DNA of 64,000 nucleotides from Verrucomicrobiales bacterium (lineage in GTDB: Bacteria > Verrucomicrobiota > Verrucomicrobiia > Verrucomicrobiales > DEV007), in assembly GCA_028047635.1 (NCBI GenBank), contig JAOFXR010000001.1:1-64000 (forward strand). The letters run 5' to 3'. Below the pieces are notes generated by a model. The model saw only the letters and a list, made by a program, of their open reading frames with translations, ran no database searches and was not told where the DNA came from. Made by a program: the position numbers and the translations under genes. This document shows positions 18,399-29,000 of the stretch, piece by piece. Numbering within the stretch: the first letter of the stretch is position 1; every line of letters begins with the position of its first letter.

Positions 18399-19160
18399 CT
18401 AGGAAACAGCAACCGCAGGCAATACATCCGCCACGCTTACCTGAGCGGGCAGCGCCACTGCTTTCGTAGGGAGAAACAAACCGTTGAAGTTAAACTCTTC
18501 TCTGAGCTCGTATCCCAGCTGGTCCAGAAAAGCAAAAATGGACTCCCGGGAAGAATCAAATCCGTTGAGATTACCATCGTAAATCTCCATGATAATGGCA
18601 GGACGGTGAGTCTTTAACAGTTCGACCATTCCATTGAGCGCTTCTTCTTCGGCTCCTTCGATATCCATTTTAACGAGCCCGACTTTCATGCCCGTTTTTT
18701 TAAGGAAGTCGTTGAATTCAGAAAACTGATCCAGTCGCTCGACCTGAACCTCGAAGCGCTCACCATCACGATGCGCTGGATCATTCGGCGATTCGAGAGA
18801 AGATTGGCCAATATGTTCCGGCGGCTCCACAAAAGTCGCCGTTCCCGATTTATAAGCCAGGGCAACACGAAATACACGAACGAGAGAGTTAAGCCCATTG
18901 GCCTCAATTGAGCGCTCAAGACAGTCGGCTGTCTTCGTCCCAGGCTCAACCGGACAACCAATATCCTTGGCAACACCAAGACTGTGTAGTCCCAAATTGG
19001 CGCCGACATCGAGAAATACTTCATTGGGCTTCGCGTGCTTGCGCAAGAACTGACAGGTCTCGGGCTCATAAGTCCCGAAGTATCGAAAAATGCGGGATAA
19101 ATGATCTCCAGGGCGCACGAACAATTTCACGCCGGTCCGCATTGGCACCGGCTGCGGCAA
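18399..19160 (-). CDS. FkbM family methyltransferase
   Basis: About 253 residues with a TTG start at 19160; an ATG at 19142 gives 247. The SAM-binding motif I is FLDVGANLGLHSL, with an acidic residue in CPVEPGTKTADC that replaces the usual FEP block in shortened form. SIEANGLNSLVRVFRVAL, then LVKMDIEGAEEEALNGM and the C-terminal AIIMEIYDGN are hallmark FkbM blocks. Protein-like sequence continues upstream of the TTG in the same frame for about 25 codons without an ATG, so the real start is unsure or the 5' end has changed. Likely modifies a sugar or lipid; acceptor unknown. Confidence 0.85.
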   Translation of the reverse strand: MPQPVPMRTGVKLFVRPGDHLSRIFRYFGTYEPETCQFLRKHAKPNEVFLDVGANLGLHSLGVAKDIGCPVEPGTKTADCLERSIEANGLNSLVRVFRVALAYKSGTATFVEPPEHIGQSSLESPNDPAHRDGERFEVQVERLDQFSEFNDFLKKTGMKVGLVKMDIEGAEEEALNGMVELLKTHRPAIIMEIYDGNLNGFDSSRESIFAFLDQLGYELREEFNFNGLFLPTKAVALPAQVSVADVLPAVAVS

Positions 19161-19376
19161 AGTATCCAGATAATCTTTTGTCTCGTTGGAAAGCAGCGCA
19201 AATAAACGATACCGCCCTGTCGCAAATGGCCAGCACTACATGAATTTGGTGAGTAGTTTCGCAAAAAGCATGAAGCGGAAAATTGAGTTAAAAGCAGTTA
19301 AGTCATGCCAATGATCGTGATAGATCGATCAGCTATAGTATGAAAATACTAGTTTTTATAGAATTTTTCAATTTGC

Positions 19377-20498
19377 TTAACGCTTAGCAAGCATTGCTTT
19401 TACCCACCCATAGACATTCCTTCCGATCGACTCATAGCCGGAGTCATTAGGGTGCACCGCATTATCATCAGGATATCCCAAATGAGGATCAACACTGTGG
19501 GACGTAGGGACGACGTAAAGATTCTCGCCCTTCCGCCCTGAGAATGCCTCGATCTGCCGCTGCACGAGCCGGCGTTGGATACGACGCCAGCCATCACGGG
19601 TGTATTTTTTTCCGTAATTCGCGACAAAAGCCCCTTCCCTGTCATTCGCCGCAGGCGTGAGACCTATACCGATCATGGCCTGAGGCGCGGCTTCCTTCAA
19701 CGATGCCAGAAAAATCTCCGCCTGTTCCATCATCGTATCAATTCTAGCCTCAATCGCGGCAGGATCTTCAGGATCGGGGTGAAAACAGTCGTTGATGCCA
19801 AGAAGAATGAAAACGATGTCGGGCAACTCACCGTCATGAAATTCGGAAAAATAGCGTGGTACGTTGAGCCCGGGCTCGCCTTCCTCTGACAGAAAAACAA
19901 AAGGACTCGTTCGCGTCTTTCCAGTTTGATTCTCTTCCGGCTCATAGCGCGTGTTAAAACGCGCCCAGGTCCATCCCCCATATCCTTCGTGAAAGACCTT
20001 CAAATCAGCCGACTTCGGATGATGTGTCCCCATCATTCGCCACTCCGGATTTCCGGGTTCTTCAAGGAGTCTCGCAATCGTGTTGGGATAGCGGGATGCA
20101 TTCGTAAGGCTGTCTCCTACCACCAGAAGAGATAGCTTTCCCGTCTCACCTGAATCGGCAGGCACGACTCTCAAGATCAGTGAGCACTCTTTAGCTGACT
20201 CGAAGTCATCCCGGGCAACTCGAACGCTCATACGGTGATCACCAACGTCCGCCTTCCCGGCCGTGAGATGCCAGACTTCACCATCGAGCTGTCCGACCGC
20301 ACATTTCACATCAACGTCGAGAGGATCCGAGGGAAACACATCGACCAAATTACGGCAGTTCAACGAAGTCGGCACGCCCTCGACCGCATAAAAGACTTCA
20401 GGAACGGTCACCGTCAACGCGGACTCGACGTCCTTGCTGAATCCACTCGCAGAAAAACAGATTGCCCATGCTAGTAAAAACGCTCTCACCATAGTCAT
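19377..20498 (-). CDS. Secreted SGNH/GDSL hydrolase
   Basis: A 373-residue exported esterase/lipase-type protein with a signal peptide (about 1-21). A beta-rich N-terminal domain (about 28-112) precedes the SGNH core. Block I is LLVVGDSLTNAS with nucleophile Ser130. Block II is probably the Gly pair in HEGYGGWTW. Block III is ILLGINDCF with Asn236. Block V is DNAVHPNDSGY with Asp345 and His349. All four SGNH positions are therefore present. The extra beta domain suggests polysaccharide or glycan acetyl-ester substrates. It is divergent from the second PVC dehydrogenase gene, with a 158-bp shared upstream region. Confidence 0.88.
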   Translation of the reverse strand: MTMVRAFLLAWAICFSASGFSKDVESALTVTVPEVFYAVEGVPTSLNCRNLVDVFPSDPLDVDVKCAVGQLDGEVWHLTAGKADVGDHRMSVRVARDDFESAKECSLILRVVPADSGETGKLSLLVVGDSLTNASRYPNTIARLLEEPGNPEWRMMGTHHPKSADLKVFHEGYGGWTWARFNTRYEPEENQTGKTRTSPFVFLSEEGEPGLNVPRYFSEFHDGELPDIVFILLGINDCFHPDPEDPAAIEARIDTMMEQAEIFLASLKEAAPQAMIGIGLTPAANDREGAFVANYGKKYTRDGWRRIQRRLVQRQIEAFSGRKGENLYVVPTSHSVDPHLGYPDDNAVHPNDSGYESIGRNVYGWVKAMLAKR

Positions 20499-20656
20499 TG
20501 TTTTCGCAAATCAGGGACCAGTTAGCAACGGCCAAATCATAGCTTAATCAGGGTCACCGAATTGACTCCCCCACTGTTGAATGATGACATCAATACATGA
20601 TAGAAATGATCGCCGACTCTGCTCTAAACTGATAAAATCAATTCGTTTCCTCAACG

Positions 20657-23600
20657 ATGAAAGATCCGAAAGTAATTGTTCCAGCCTTAACCTTTCTCTT
20701 TTGCTTTTGCTTTCTCTCATCAGCGCAAGATAAAGTGATCGACTATGCCGCGCTTCTTCCCCCGCTCATTCCTGTCGAGCCGGAAGACGCGTTAAAAACA
20801 TTCAAGATACAACCCGGTTTCAAAATCGAACTCGTCGCCGCTGAACCGCTCATTGCGGACCCCGTTGAGATAGCTTTTGACGCCCGGGGACGGCTCTGGG
20901 TTCTTGAATTTACTCAGTACAATCAGGAGTTCCATGGCGGTGACACCGGCAAACGAGGACGGTTAAAAATTCTCGAAGACATCGATGGAGACGGGAGGAT
21001 GGACAAGGCAACCACCTTCATCGACGATCTCGACTATTCGTCGGCCTTTCTCTTGTGGAACGAGGGCGTTTATCTGGGCAGCACGCCCGAAATCCTCTAT
21101 CTCGCAGACACTGACGCCGATGGAAAAGCCGATCAGGAAGAAGTCGTCTACACCGGATTTTCCCGCGAGGAAATCCGGGCGGGACAAGCGCAGATGAATT
21201 CGTTTCGCTGGGGCTTCGACAACCGGATTCATGTCTGCACGAACTCAGGCGGAAGCGTGCGTCGAGCCGACAATGACGATCAGAGACCGGTCAACGTTCA
21301 CCGTCGCGGATTTGCCTTTGATCCCCACTCACGTCAATTCGCGGTCGGGAGTGGCGGTGGACAGCATGGGCAGACCTTTGATCGCTGGGGTAATCGCTTT
21401 AACTGCCAAAGCAGCTATCCCAACCAGTTTGTCATCTACGACTCCCGCTACTTGAGGAACAATCCGTGGATGCCTGCCCCCTCTTCTTCAATCTTGATTT
21501 CCGACGGGGTCAAAAACGAACGGCTACACACCATCAGCCCGCCCGAACCGTGGCGCATCCTTCGCAACCGGATGCGAGTGGCTGGTGAGTTTCGGGGCAG
21601 CGCAGACATTCGCGACGGGAAAGTGCAGGACCAGGGCTATATCACCTCCGCATCAGGTCTCACCTTCTACACCGGTAATGCATTTCCCGAAAGCTACCTC
21701 GCGGATGCCTTTATCGGCGAGCCAGCCAACAACCTCGTCTACCGCGCCAAAGTCGAGCGCGAAGGGTTATCCTTCAGGTCCCGGCACGTCGGTTCCGGAA
21801 CTAAGGGAGAGTTCCTCGCCTCGACCGACAATTACTTTCGTCCTGTTCAGTTTTCCAATGGTCCCGACGGGGCACTCTATGTCGTCGACATGTATCGCGA
21901 AGTAATCGAAGGCGGCGGCTTCCTTCCGCCAAAAGTGGTCGAGCACCTCAATATGGCAAGTGGCGATAACCGGGGGCGCATTTACCGAATTCTTCCCGAA
22001 GAAGCCAACCGGCGCCCTCTCCCCACGCTTGCGAATCAATCTACGGAACAGCTCGTCGCACTGCTGGATCACCCCAACGGTTGGCACCGCGACACCGCGG
22101 CACGACTCTTATGGGAAAGACAAGATGCGAAAACTGCAATTCCCGAATTAAGGCGATTGGTCGAAAACACACCCTCAGCACTCGGCCGAACGCGAGCACG
22201 TTATCTCCTTCACAGCTTCGACGCTTACGATATTGATCTCGCTCTCGCCGGACTGAAAGAGAGCGATCCCGATGCGATCGTTCACAGCCTTAGACTCGCC
22301 GACAAGCACGCGCCAGAGTCAGCGCTGATACGCGACCTCATCATCACGCTGGGAGATCATCCGGCCGAAGAAGTACGTTACCAGGCGCTCTTCTCCTGCG
22401 GTGAGTTCTTCCATCTGCAGAAGGCCGACCTCCTCGCACGAAGATTGCAGCAGGAAGGCGGAAACCGGTGGATGCGCCTCGCAGCAACGAGCGCCATTAT
22501 CGATTCACTCAGCTCAGTGTTCACGCAGCTGTATCATCATGAAAGTGCGGACAGCTCCCAAGCAACCCGCAGTATTCTATCTGAGCTCGTCAGCGTCGCG
22601 GCGAAATCAGGGGACCTTACGACTATTTTCGCACTCGCAGAAAACCTAACACAACCAAACGGAAAGCATCCCCGCCTGCAGGCTATTCTATTAAGGACCT
22701 TACTACTGGCATCAAATAAGTCCGTCCAGAAAAGCCTTCTCACGGAAGCGCCTGAAGTCGTGCGGAACGGGGTGGCTGAAACATTATCTCAATCCATAAA
22801 TATGGCTCTCGATCCTGAGGTCGATACGGAAATCCGGATAAAACATCTGCCGCTCATGGCGCTTGCCGACTACGCAGAGGTCGCGAGCAGCCTCAAAGCC
22901 GCTCTCGCGCCGAATCAGGATGCCGCCCTGCAGAAAGCAGCGCTCGACCTTATCGCGACGTTTGATGAGCCTGACATTGGCGAGTTTCTCGTAAATTCCT
23001 GGCAAACCTTCAGTCCATTGATTCGCTCAGGAGCCATCGAAATCCTCCTCTCCCGCACTGCCTGGGCTCTGTCCACAATCAGTGCTGCCGAAGCAGGCAA
23101 AATTAGCCGGGGCGAATTGGGACCCATCCGCATCCAGATGCTTCGTTCCCATGGTGATGAGAAGGTCAGCGAAAAAGCCACCCGCGTTTTCGGAGGCATC
23201 GAACAAGAAGCCCGCGCCGCCGTTATCGCCCGTTACGCCCCCGCCTTGGAGAACAAAGGGAACCCGGCAGCGGGCAGAGAAGTCTTTGCCAAATCCTGCG
23301 CGGCCTGCCATCAACTCGACGGCATGGGAAATGCCATCGGCGCCCGACTGATGGGTATTGGTAAGATTGGTCGCGAGGCCATTTTGCAAAATATCCTCGA
23401 TCCGAATCGGGATGTGAAGGCTGAATATCTCAACTACAGCCTCCTCACCAAGTCGGGCGAAGCCTATTCCGGAATGATTCAGGCCGAGTCGACCAACAGC
23501 GTTACCTTGCAACGCCTCGACGGGTCGTCCTCCGAGATTCTTCGAGTCGACATCGCCAGCCTCTCCGGGATGGGGATCTCATTCATGCCCGCCGGTTTGG

Positions 23601-23662
23601 AAGCTCAAATTGATGTCGAAGCGATGTCAGACCTGCTCGCTTACCTCGTTGCACTCGACTGA
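20657..23662 (+). CDS. Second PVC-type membrane-bound dehydrogenase with haem c site
   Basis: A 1001-residue protein with a signal peptide (hydrophobic 8-22, cleavage near SSAQD). The N-terminal propeller of the PVC dehydrogenase family spans about 35-440 (PGFKIELVAAEPLIADPVEI, with MYREVIEGG and NRGRIYRI near its end). HEAT-type helices follow (about 450-850). The C-terminal cytochrome-like domain has CAACH at 881-885 and the late GMGISFMPAGLE. It is clearly a paralogue of the protein at 9758-13204 but belongs to a different subgroup, with no HRWRAG block. The Verru/Chthon cassette begins 140 bp downstream. Substrate unknown. Confidence 0.92.
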   Translation: MKDPKVIVPALTFLFCFCFLSSAQDKVIDYAALLPPLIPVEPEDALKTFKIQPGFKIELVAAEPLIADPVEIAFDARGRLWVLEFTQYNQEFHGGDTGKRGRLKILEDIDGDGRMDKATTFIDDLDYSSAFLLWNEGVYLGSTPEILYLADTDADGKADQEEVVYTGFSREEIRAGQAQMNSFRWGFDNRIHVCTNSGGSVRRADNDDQRPVNVHRRGFAFDPHSRQFAVGSGGGQHGQTFDRWGNRFNCQSSYPNQFVIYDSRYLRNNPWMPAPSSSILISDGVKNERLHTISPPEPWRILRNRMRVAGEFRGSADIRDGKVQDQGYITSASGLTFYTGNAFPESYLADAFIGEPANNLVYRAKVEREGLSFRSRHVGSGTKGEFLASTDNYFRPVQFSNGPDGALYVVDMYREVIEGGGFLPPKVVEHLNMASGDNRGRIYRILPEEANRRPLPTLANQSTEQLVALLDHPNGWHRDTAARLLWERQDAKTAIPELRRLVENTPSALGRTRARYLLHSFDAYDIDLALAGLKESDPDAIVHSLRLADKHAPESALIRDLIITLGDHPAEEVRYQALFSCGEFFHLQKADLLARRLQQEGGNRWMRLAATSAIIDSLSSVFTQLYHHESADSSQATRSILSELVSVAAKSGDLTTIFALAENLTQPNGKHPRLQAILLRTLLLASNKSVQKSLLTEAPEVVRNGVAETLSQSINMALDPEVDTEIRIKHLPLMALADYAEVASSLKAALAPNQDAALQKAALDLIATFDEPDIGEFLVNSWQTFSPLIRSGAIEILLSRTAWALSTISAAEAGKISRGELGPIRIQMLRSHGDEKVSEKATRVFGGIEQEARAAVIARYAPALENKGNPAAGREVFAKSCAACHQLDGMGNAIGARLMGIGKIGREAILQNILDPNRDVKAEYLNYSLLTKSGEAYSGMIQAESTNSVTLQRLDGSSSEILRVDIASLSGMGISFMPAGLEAQIDVEAMSDLLAYLVALD

Positions 23663-23802
23663 ATTCAGCGGAGAGAATCGCAAGAGACGGTCGAACCGCC
23701 CTTGCGAGGTCACGTTTCTTTTACCTTTACGAAAAAGTAGAATACCCACAGAATTCTCGACAAAGAACGCCCCTCTTAATCCACCTGAATCGCGGTGGTA
23801 AC

Positions 23803-24369
23803 ATGAATACTTCTGCTGAAAAATTTACGATCAAAACTTCCGCATTCTCGTTGATCGAAGTGGCCATCGCATTGGCCATCTTTTCATCGGGCATCATGCT
23901 GGTTTTCTCTATGTTGCCGGGCAGTCTCTACAACATGAAGGAGGCCTCCTCCCGTTCCGTCGAAAGAAGAATCGCCAAAAACCTCGTTAACGACCTAATG
24001 CTCAACGAATGGGATCGACTCCATCAGTTTGATAGCAAACAACTGGGGATTCGATACTTTGACTCACAAGGCATCGAACTTTCAGAGCATGGAATCGACG
24101 CCATCTTCACGGCAAGAATTCGCATTCATCCCCGTGACGTAAATCTAGACGCTAACAGAACACTAGAACGGGTTGCCATATCCGATTCTGAAGACTACGC
24201 GCTACCTGACGATAACAGGACAAGCAAGTCTACCAGCCAACACACAAGACGCATCACCATAGAGGTAACAGACGTCCCGCTTCAATCCTTCGATTTTGAC
24301 GATGTGAAGAACGCGAACCGCTTTCGGCGCTTCTCAACGGTTGTCGCAAACATGAAAGATATTGACTAG
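23803..24369 (+). CDS. Verru/Chthon cassette protein B (pseudopilin-like)
   Basis: A 188-residue protein with a prepilin N-terminus at about residues 14-34: SAFSLIEVAIALAIFSSGIM. This is a leader, then F-S-L-I-E with Glu+5, then a hydrophobic helix. The residue before F is Ala, not the usual Gly. The rest is soluble, with an Arg/Glu-rich ERRIAKNLVNDLM helix. Length and place fit protein B of the Verru_Chthon cassette families; by shape it resembles a GspI/PilV-type minor pseudopilin. First gene of a four-gene unit. The TIGRFAM naming is from memory and was not searched. Confidence 0.82.
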   Translation: MNTSAEKFTIKTSAFSLIEVAIALAIFSSGIMLVFSMLPGSLYNMKEASSRSVERRIAKNLVNDLMLNEWDRLHQFDSKQLGIRYFDSQGIELSEHGIDAIFTARIRIHPRDVNLDANRTLERVAISDSEDYALPDDNRTSKSTSQHTRRITIEVTDVPLQSFDFDDVKNANRFRRFSTVVANMKDID

Positions 24370-24389
24370 CTCAATCAATAGTCTCAGCC

Positions 24390-25430
24390 ATGAAGAGAAA
24401 CAGAGCCAGCGACTATCTCCTCCGTCCAAGCGAAGCATTCTCACTCGTGGAAATGCTCGTATCAATGGCCATTCTTTCCATCATAATGGTCTCCGCAGCA
24501 ATGGTTCTCCGAACGACTCAGGAGGTTTGGACGACTTCCTGGGACAGAACCTCCCAGTTCAGAGACGCTCGCCTCGCTTTCGAGCAGATGAGCCGGAACC
24601 TGAGTCAATCCACACTCAACACTTATTGGGACTACGACTATACCGGAAGCAACACGAAGACGGGCGCACCCAACGAATATCGTCGAAACTCCGAACTTCA
24701 TTTCTTCACTGATGCGGCGTCACGCTTCATGGAAAGCAAACAAGCAGTGACTCACGCCGTTTTCTTTCAAGCCCCTCTCGGCTATACCAGAGAGGAATCG
24801 TATCAGCGTCTCGATGGCCTGCTCAACGGTATCGGTTACTTTGTCGAATACTCGGACAATGAGTATGGGAAACCCAGGTTCATCATCGCAAGGGAAAAGG
24901 GAAAGCGGTCGAGCTGGAGATTTCGACTTATGGAATTCCAGACGCCGACCGAATACAACACCGTTTACGAAGCGGACGAAGCGAGCAGTGAATCAGCAGG
25001 GCAAATCAGAGAATGGTTTTCATCTGAGCAAATAGACACCTACAAACGCCCGCTAGTCGACAATATTATAGCGCTGATTATTTCCCCTCAATTGAGCCGT
25101 GAACCCGGAACAGCTCCAACTAATGCTCTAAGAATTGCTCCTTTGTATCGCTACGATTCGCGCAACGAAGGCAATCCGGATACGTTACACGTTCTTCCAC
25201 CACTAGTGAAAATTACGCTGGTGGCCATCGATGAAGAAGCGGCGATCCGACTCGAATCCCAAACAGCCCCGGGAACCATCCCCCGCCTTGTCGAGCCGCA
25301 GTGGTTCAGAGAGGCTAAAAATTACGGCAAGGATCTGGAAGCACTAAAACAATCACTTACTGACCGCACAATTAATCATCGGGTCTTTTCAACCACCGTG
25401 GCAATTCGCTCTGCAAAATGGAGCACTTAA
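24390..25430 (+). CDS. Verru/Chthon cassette protein C (GspJ/PilW-like)
   Basis: A 346-residue protein with a prepilin-type start (EAFSLVEMLVSMAILSIIMV, about 13-32), again Ala before Phe and Glu at +5. The helix is followed by FRDARLAFEQMSRNLSQSTL, a pattern typical of GspJ/PilW minor pseudopilins. A long soluble domain follows, including HAVFFQAPLG and the late PRLVEPQWF. It starts 20 bp after B and overlaps the start of D by 13 bp, so the genes are translationally linked. Confidence 0.82.
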   Translation: MKRNRASDYLLRPSEAFSLVEMLVSMAILSIIMVSAAMVLRTTQEVWTTSWDRTSQFRDARLAFEQMSRNLSQSTLNTYWDYDYTGSNTKTGAPNEYRRNSELHFFTDAASRFMESKQAVTHAVFFQAPLGYTREESYQRLDGLLNGIGYFVEYSDNEYGKPRFIIAREKGKRSSWRFRLMEFQTPTEYNTVYEADEASSESAGQIREWFSSEQIDTYKRPLVDNIIALIISPQLSREPGTAPTNALRIAPLYRYDSRNEGNPDTLHVLPPLVKITLVAIDEEAAIRLESQTAPGTIPRLVEPQWFREAKNYGKDLEALKQSLTDRTINHRVFSTTVAIRSAKWST

Positions 25431-26053
25431 AAACGAAATCCCCCTATTGCGCAAGAAGTTCGGGAGCGTTTTCACTCATTGAAACCCTCGCCGTACTCAC
25501 CATCGTGTCGCTTTTGCTTTCGATGAGCGTGCTGGGGATAAACAGCATTGCTGACTCCACTGATTTAACCAGCAACGGGGATCAAATTGTTAGCCACCTC
25601 GTGCAAGCTCGGCAACGAGCTCTCTCGGACAATGCGCATGTCGAAGTCAGAATCTATCCCCCTCTGGAGAGCGCTGCCGCAAAGCAATGGATGATGGTTC
25701 TAGCCCGACAAGGTCTCGAAGATTCCTCCTCAGCGTTGCAGAAACCGCTCATCCTTAGCGATAGTATCGCGATCAGCAAAAGCCCGGTATACTCCTCCTT
25801 GATTGCTTTGAGAGAAAAACGGCAAGACGAGACCCTGATGTCCCGTGCCTCGGGACCCAAAAGGGAATATCTAAGTTTCCGGTATTTCCCCGATGGCTCA
25901 ACCAATTTGCCCCTTAATCCCAATGGAGATACGTGGCACCTAACAGTCACTTCCCGCAAATATATTGAGAGAGCGGAGGCACCTCTTCCCGATAATTTCT
26001 ACACGATTCGTATCGACCCATTCACCGGTGCGGTGCGCGCTTTCCGCCCCTGA
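25418..26053 (+). CDS. Verru/Chthon cassette protein D (GspH/FimT-like)
   Basis: A 211-residue protein with a prepilin-type start (SGAFSLIETLAVLTIVSLLL, about 15-34), Ala before Phe and Glu at +5. The following QIVSHLVQARQRALSDNAHV is characteristic of GspH/FimT-like pseudopilins (helix then V-x-V strand). The C-terminal FYTIRIDPFTGAVRAFRP also fits the GspH pattern ending in a D-P-x-T-G turn. It overlaps the end of C by 13 bp and ends two bases before A. Confidence 0.82.
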   Translation: MEHLKTKSPYCARSSGAFSLIETLAVLTIVSLLLSMSVLGINSIADSTDLTSNGDQIVSHLVQARQRALSDNAHVEVRIYPPLESAAAKQWMMVLARQGLEDSSSALQKPLILSDSIAISKSPVYSSLIALREKRQDETLMSRASGPKREYLSFRYFPDGSTNLPLNPNGDTWHLTVTSRKYIERAEAPLPDNFYTIRIDPFTGAVRAFRP

Positions 26054-26055
26054 CA

Positions 26056-29000
26056 ATGAAACTGCGCCATCGATCACAGCGTCAGAGAAACCACAAGAGA
26101 TCTGTGGGAGCCGCACTTATTTCCATTCTTCTCGTGATGGCTCTGATGGTCATTCTCGTGATCGCCATCGTTATGCTGGCGCAGGCAGAAAGACAGTCAG
26201 CGGCAGTATATGAAAATCAGATCTCATCGCAGGATCTTTCCGAAGTCGCCACTAATTTAGTAATCAGCCAGTTGCGCTCCGGCACGGTCGGGAAATCTGA
26301 AACATGGGCAAGCCAGCCCGGTGCCATTCGGAAGTATGGAGAGAATGGCGACTTTCTCGCCGGTTATAAACTCTTCTCGGATGACGACATGATCGTCTCG
26401 GACGAGGAAGAACTTCTCGAGGATCTACCGCCATCGAACTGGCAAAATGAAACAGAGCACTTCATCGATCTCAATGCCCCCTCGATGATGGATAAAGATC
26501 TGATATTTCCTATCATTGACCCAAGAGCGCAAGGAACAGTCGAAGGCTTCGAAATTTCCGAAACGATCGAGGGAACCGTTCTCGCAGATGACAATACAGC
26601 CCGACTTCCGATGCCAGTGCGGTGGCTCTACATGCTCGAAGACGGGACCACTGGACACCTCGACCCGAAGACGGGAAAGTTTGCGGGGGTGCGCGCGAAC
26701 GGACAGCGGATTGCGCCAGACAAGGACAACCCTATTATCGGGAGAGTCGCATTTTGGACCGATGACGAATGTTCGAAGCTCAACATCAATACCGCCTCTG
26801 AGCCAACCTTTTGGGATACTCCCAAATCCGTCTCACGGGAAGATCTTTGGTATGGAAGAGCTCAGCCAACCCAAAAAGAGTATCAACGCTTTCCAGGCCA
26901 TCCTGCCACAACAGCCCTGTCCCCGGTTCTTTTTGGAAACGAAGTCATTCGAAAAACGATAGCCGAACTGGATGGTGATTCCATGCGCACCTCACGAAGA
27001 CTTTCCCGTGACATGCAAAAAAACAGCGAGATCAAGGAGGTCATTTACGACCTGATTCCCCGTGTGAACACCGGTGGTTCTGAAGGTGCCACCCGTGTCA
27101 ATGCGCGAGGCGACCTCGGGGTGGAACCCGACGAGGATCGACTCTACGCCAGCGTTGATGAGTTTATCTTCAAAGCTCCCAGGCTACAAAAACAAGCAGG
27201 CGAAAGAGAAAGCTCTGAAATTGTAAGCCGCGATCTTCTTGAGAAGTCGCGCTTTTTCCTAACCGCGCACAGCCGTGCCCCCGAACTCAACCTATACGGG
27301 CTGCCACGAGTCAGTATCTGGCCAACAACAGCGGATCAAGACAGCAATCAATATTTAACAGGCTTCGACAATTTAATTCGCTTTTGTTCAACGACTTCAT
27401 CCGGGCAGCCCTACTATTTCACACGAATGAATGCTGACAGTCCCACTGATGACTGGAGAAAAATCCGCCGAAATCAGGAAGTTTATGGCTATCTGAAGGA
27501 GCTCACCTCACAACCGGTTCCCGGAATAGGAAAAGACTTCGCTTCCAAATTCGGCCCTGACCGGGAACAAATTCTTACTGAGATTTTTGACTATGTCAGG
27601 ACGACAAATCTCTTTGATGACAACCATCCAAAATTATTCTACACCGGAAAAGAAAGCGGAGCGAACAGGCAAACCCAGTTCACGAACGGTCGCACCCTTT
27701 ACTGGAGCAAAGGAGAACTAAAAGAGAATTTTAACGGCACACATCAGGGGCACGGTCAGGTTGCTCCCATCCAAATTGGGGACACCATGGGATTTGGTCG
27801 CTTCCCTACCTTCTCGGAGTTCTCTATCGCTTTGATTTGCTGTGCCTCCCCCGGCAACTCCCCCCGCCCACAACGAACAGGAGGCGAACGTATTGTTGAC
27901 TCCGTTCCCATGCGATTGCCCCCCGGCTACGAGGGTGGAACCACGAGAATTCACTACACGAACTTCCCTCCGCTGGATCCCCATCCCAAGCAGGTGAATG
28001 TCCGGGGCCTGCCCGTTGAAAAATGGCCCTTTCTTCCAGTGCGCGATCGAAAAGACAGACTCAGGCATGCGAATGACCCGAATCACCCCGGATACGACCC
28101 ACTGAACTGGAATCATGCCCTACCGGTTTGGAGAGGATGGCACACCGGGCTCACCGATCCGACGAACTGTAAAAAGGAGGAGATCGTAGTGCAGCTTTGT
28201 CTCATTTCGGAAGCGTTCATTCCCGGGCAAGGCTGGTCTTCAATCAACTCGAGAATGCGAACGCACTGGACTGGACTGGACTCTCTTCGAATTAACAAGG
28301 AAGAGCTTGGACTTCAGCCCATCATCAAAAGGAACCGCTCCGGCAGCCTGAGTTCAGGATTTCACGGCCGCGCATGGGGAGGTAATGCCGGATTTCGTGG
28401 CAACACGGATTTCGGATTCGTAAGCGAACCGATCAAGATTGATATCACTTCAGAAAAGATCGAATTCAGTCAGGAGGAACCCTTGATTCTTGATGTCTTC
28501 TGCGAGCACAACGGTTACACAAGCCAGCTGATTCAACGTATCAACCTGGAATTTCCAAACGCAGATTTCCCGGTTCCTGCTATTCAGAAAGAAGGGACGA
28601 GAGAACGCCGTGGCAGACCGGAAACCTCAGCTAGGTTTTGGTGGTCTTTTAACAATTCTAAAATCAACAATGCTCGAAAGTTTCCGGATCCGGATCCCCG
28701 CCCCGATATCCCCTGGCACGTGAATGGACAGGCCCTCGTTGAAGGGAGAAAAAAATCGAGAACGGGTCGAGTACTCCAGGACAATAAATTGATCGGAGCC
28801 TACTTCTGGGGTGGACGGCTTACCGGCAAAGGCTCGAACCCCGGCTCACCGTGGACGGCGACTAACAATCACAGCGACGACGCCAAAACGTTGGACCCTC
28901 GCTGGCGCCCCGGTGTTCATAAAGGCGGTCTTTGGAGAGAAGGCGATGTAGTGAGGAGCTTGAACCCGTTCCACGGTAGCGGCAATCAAGTCGCCGGTGG

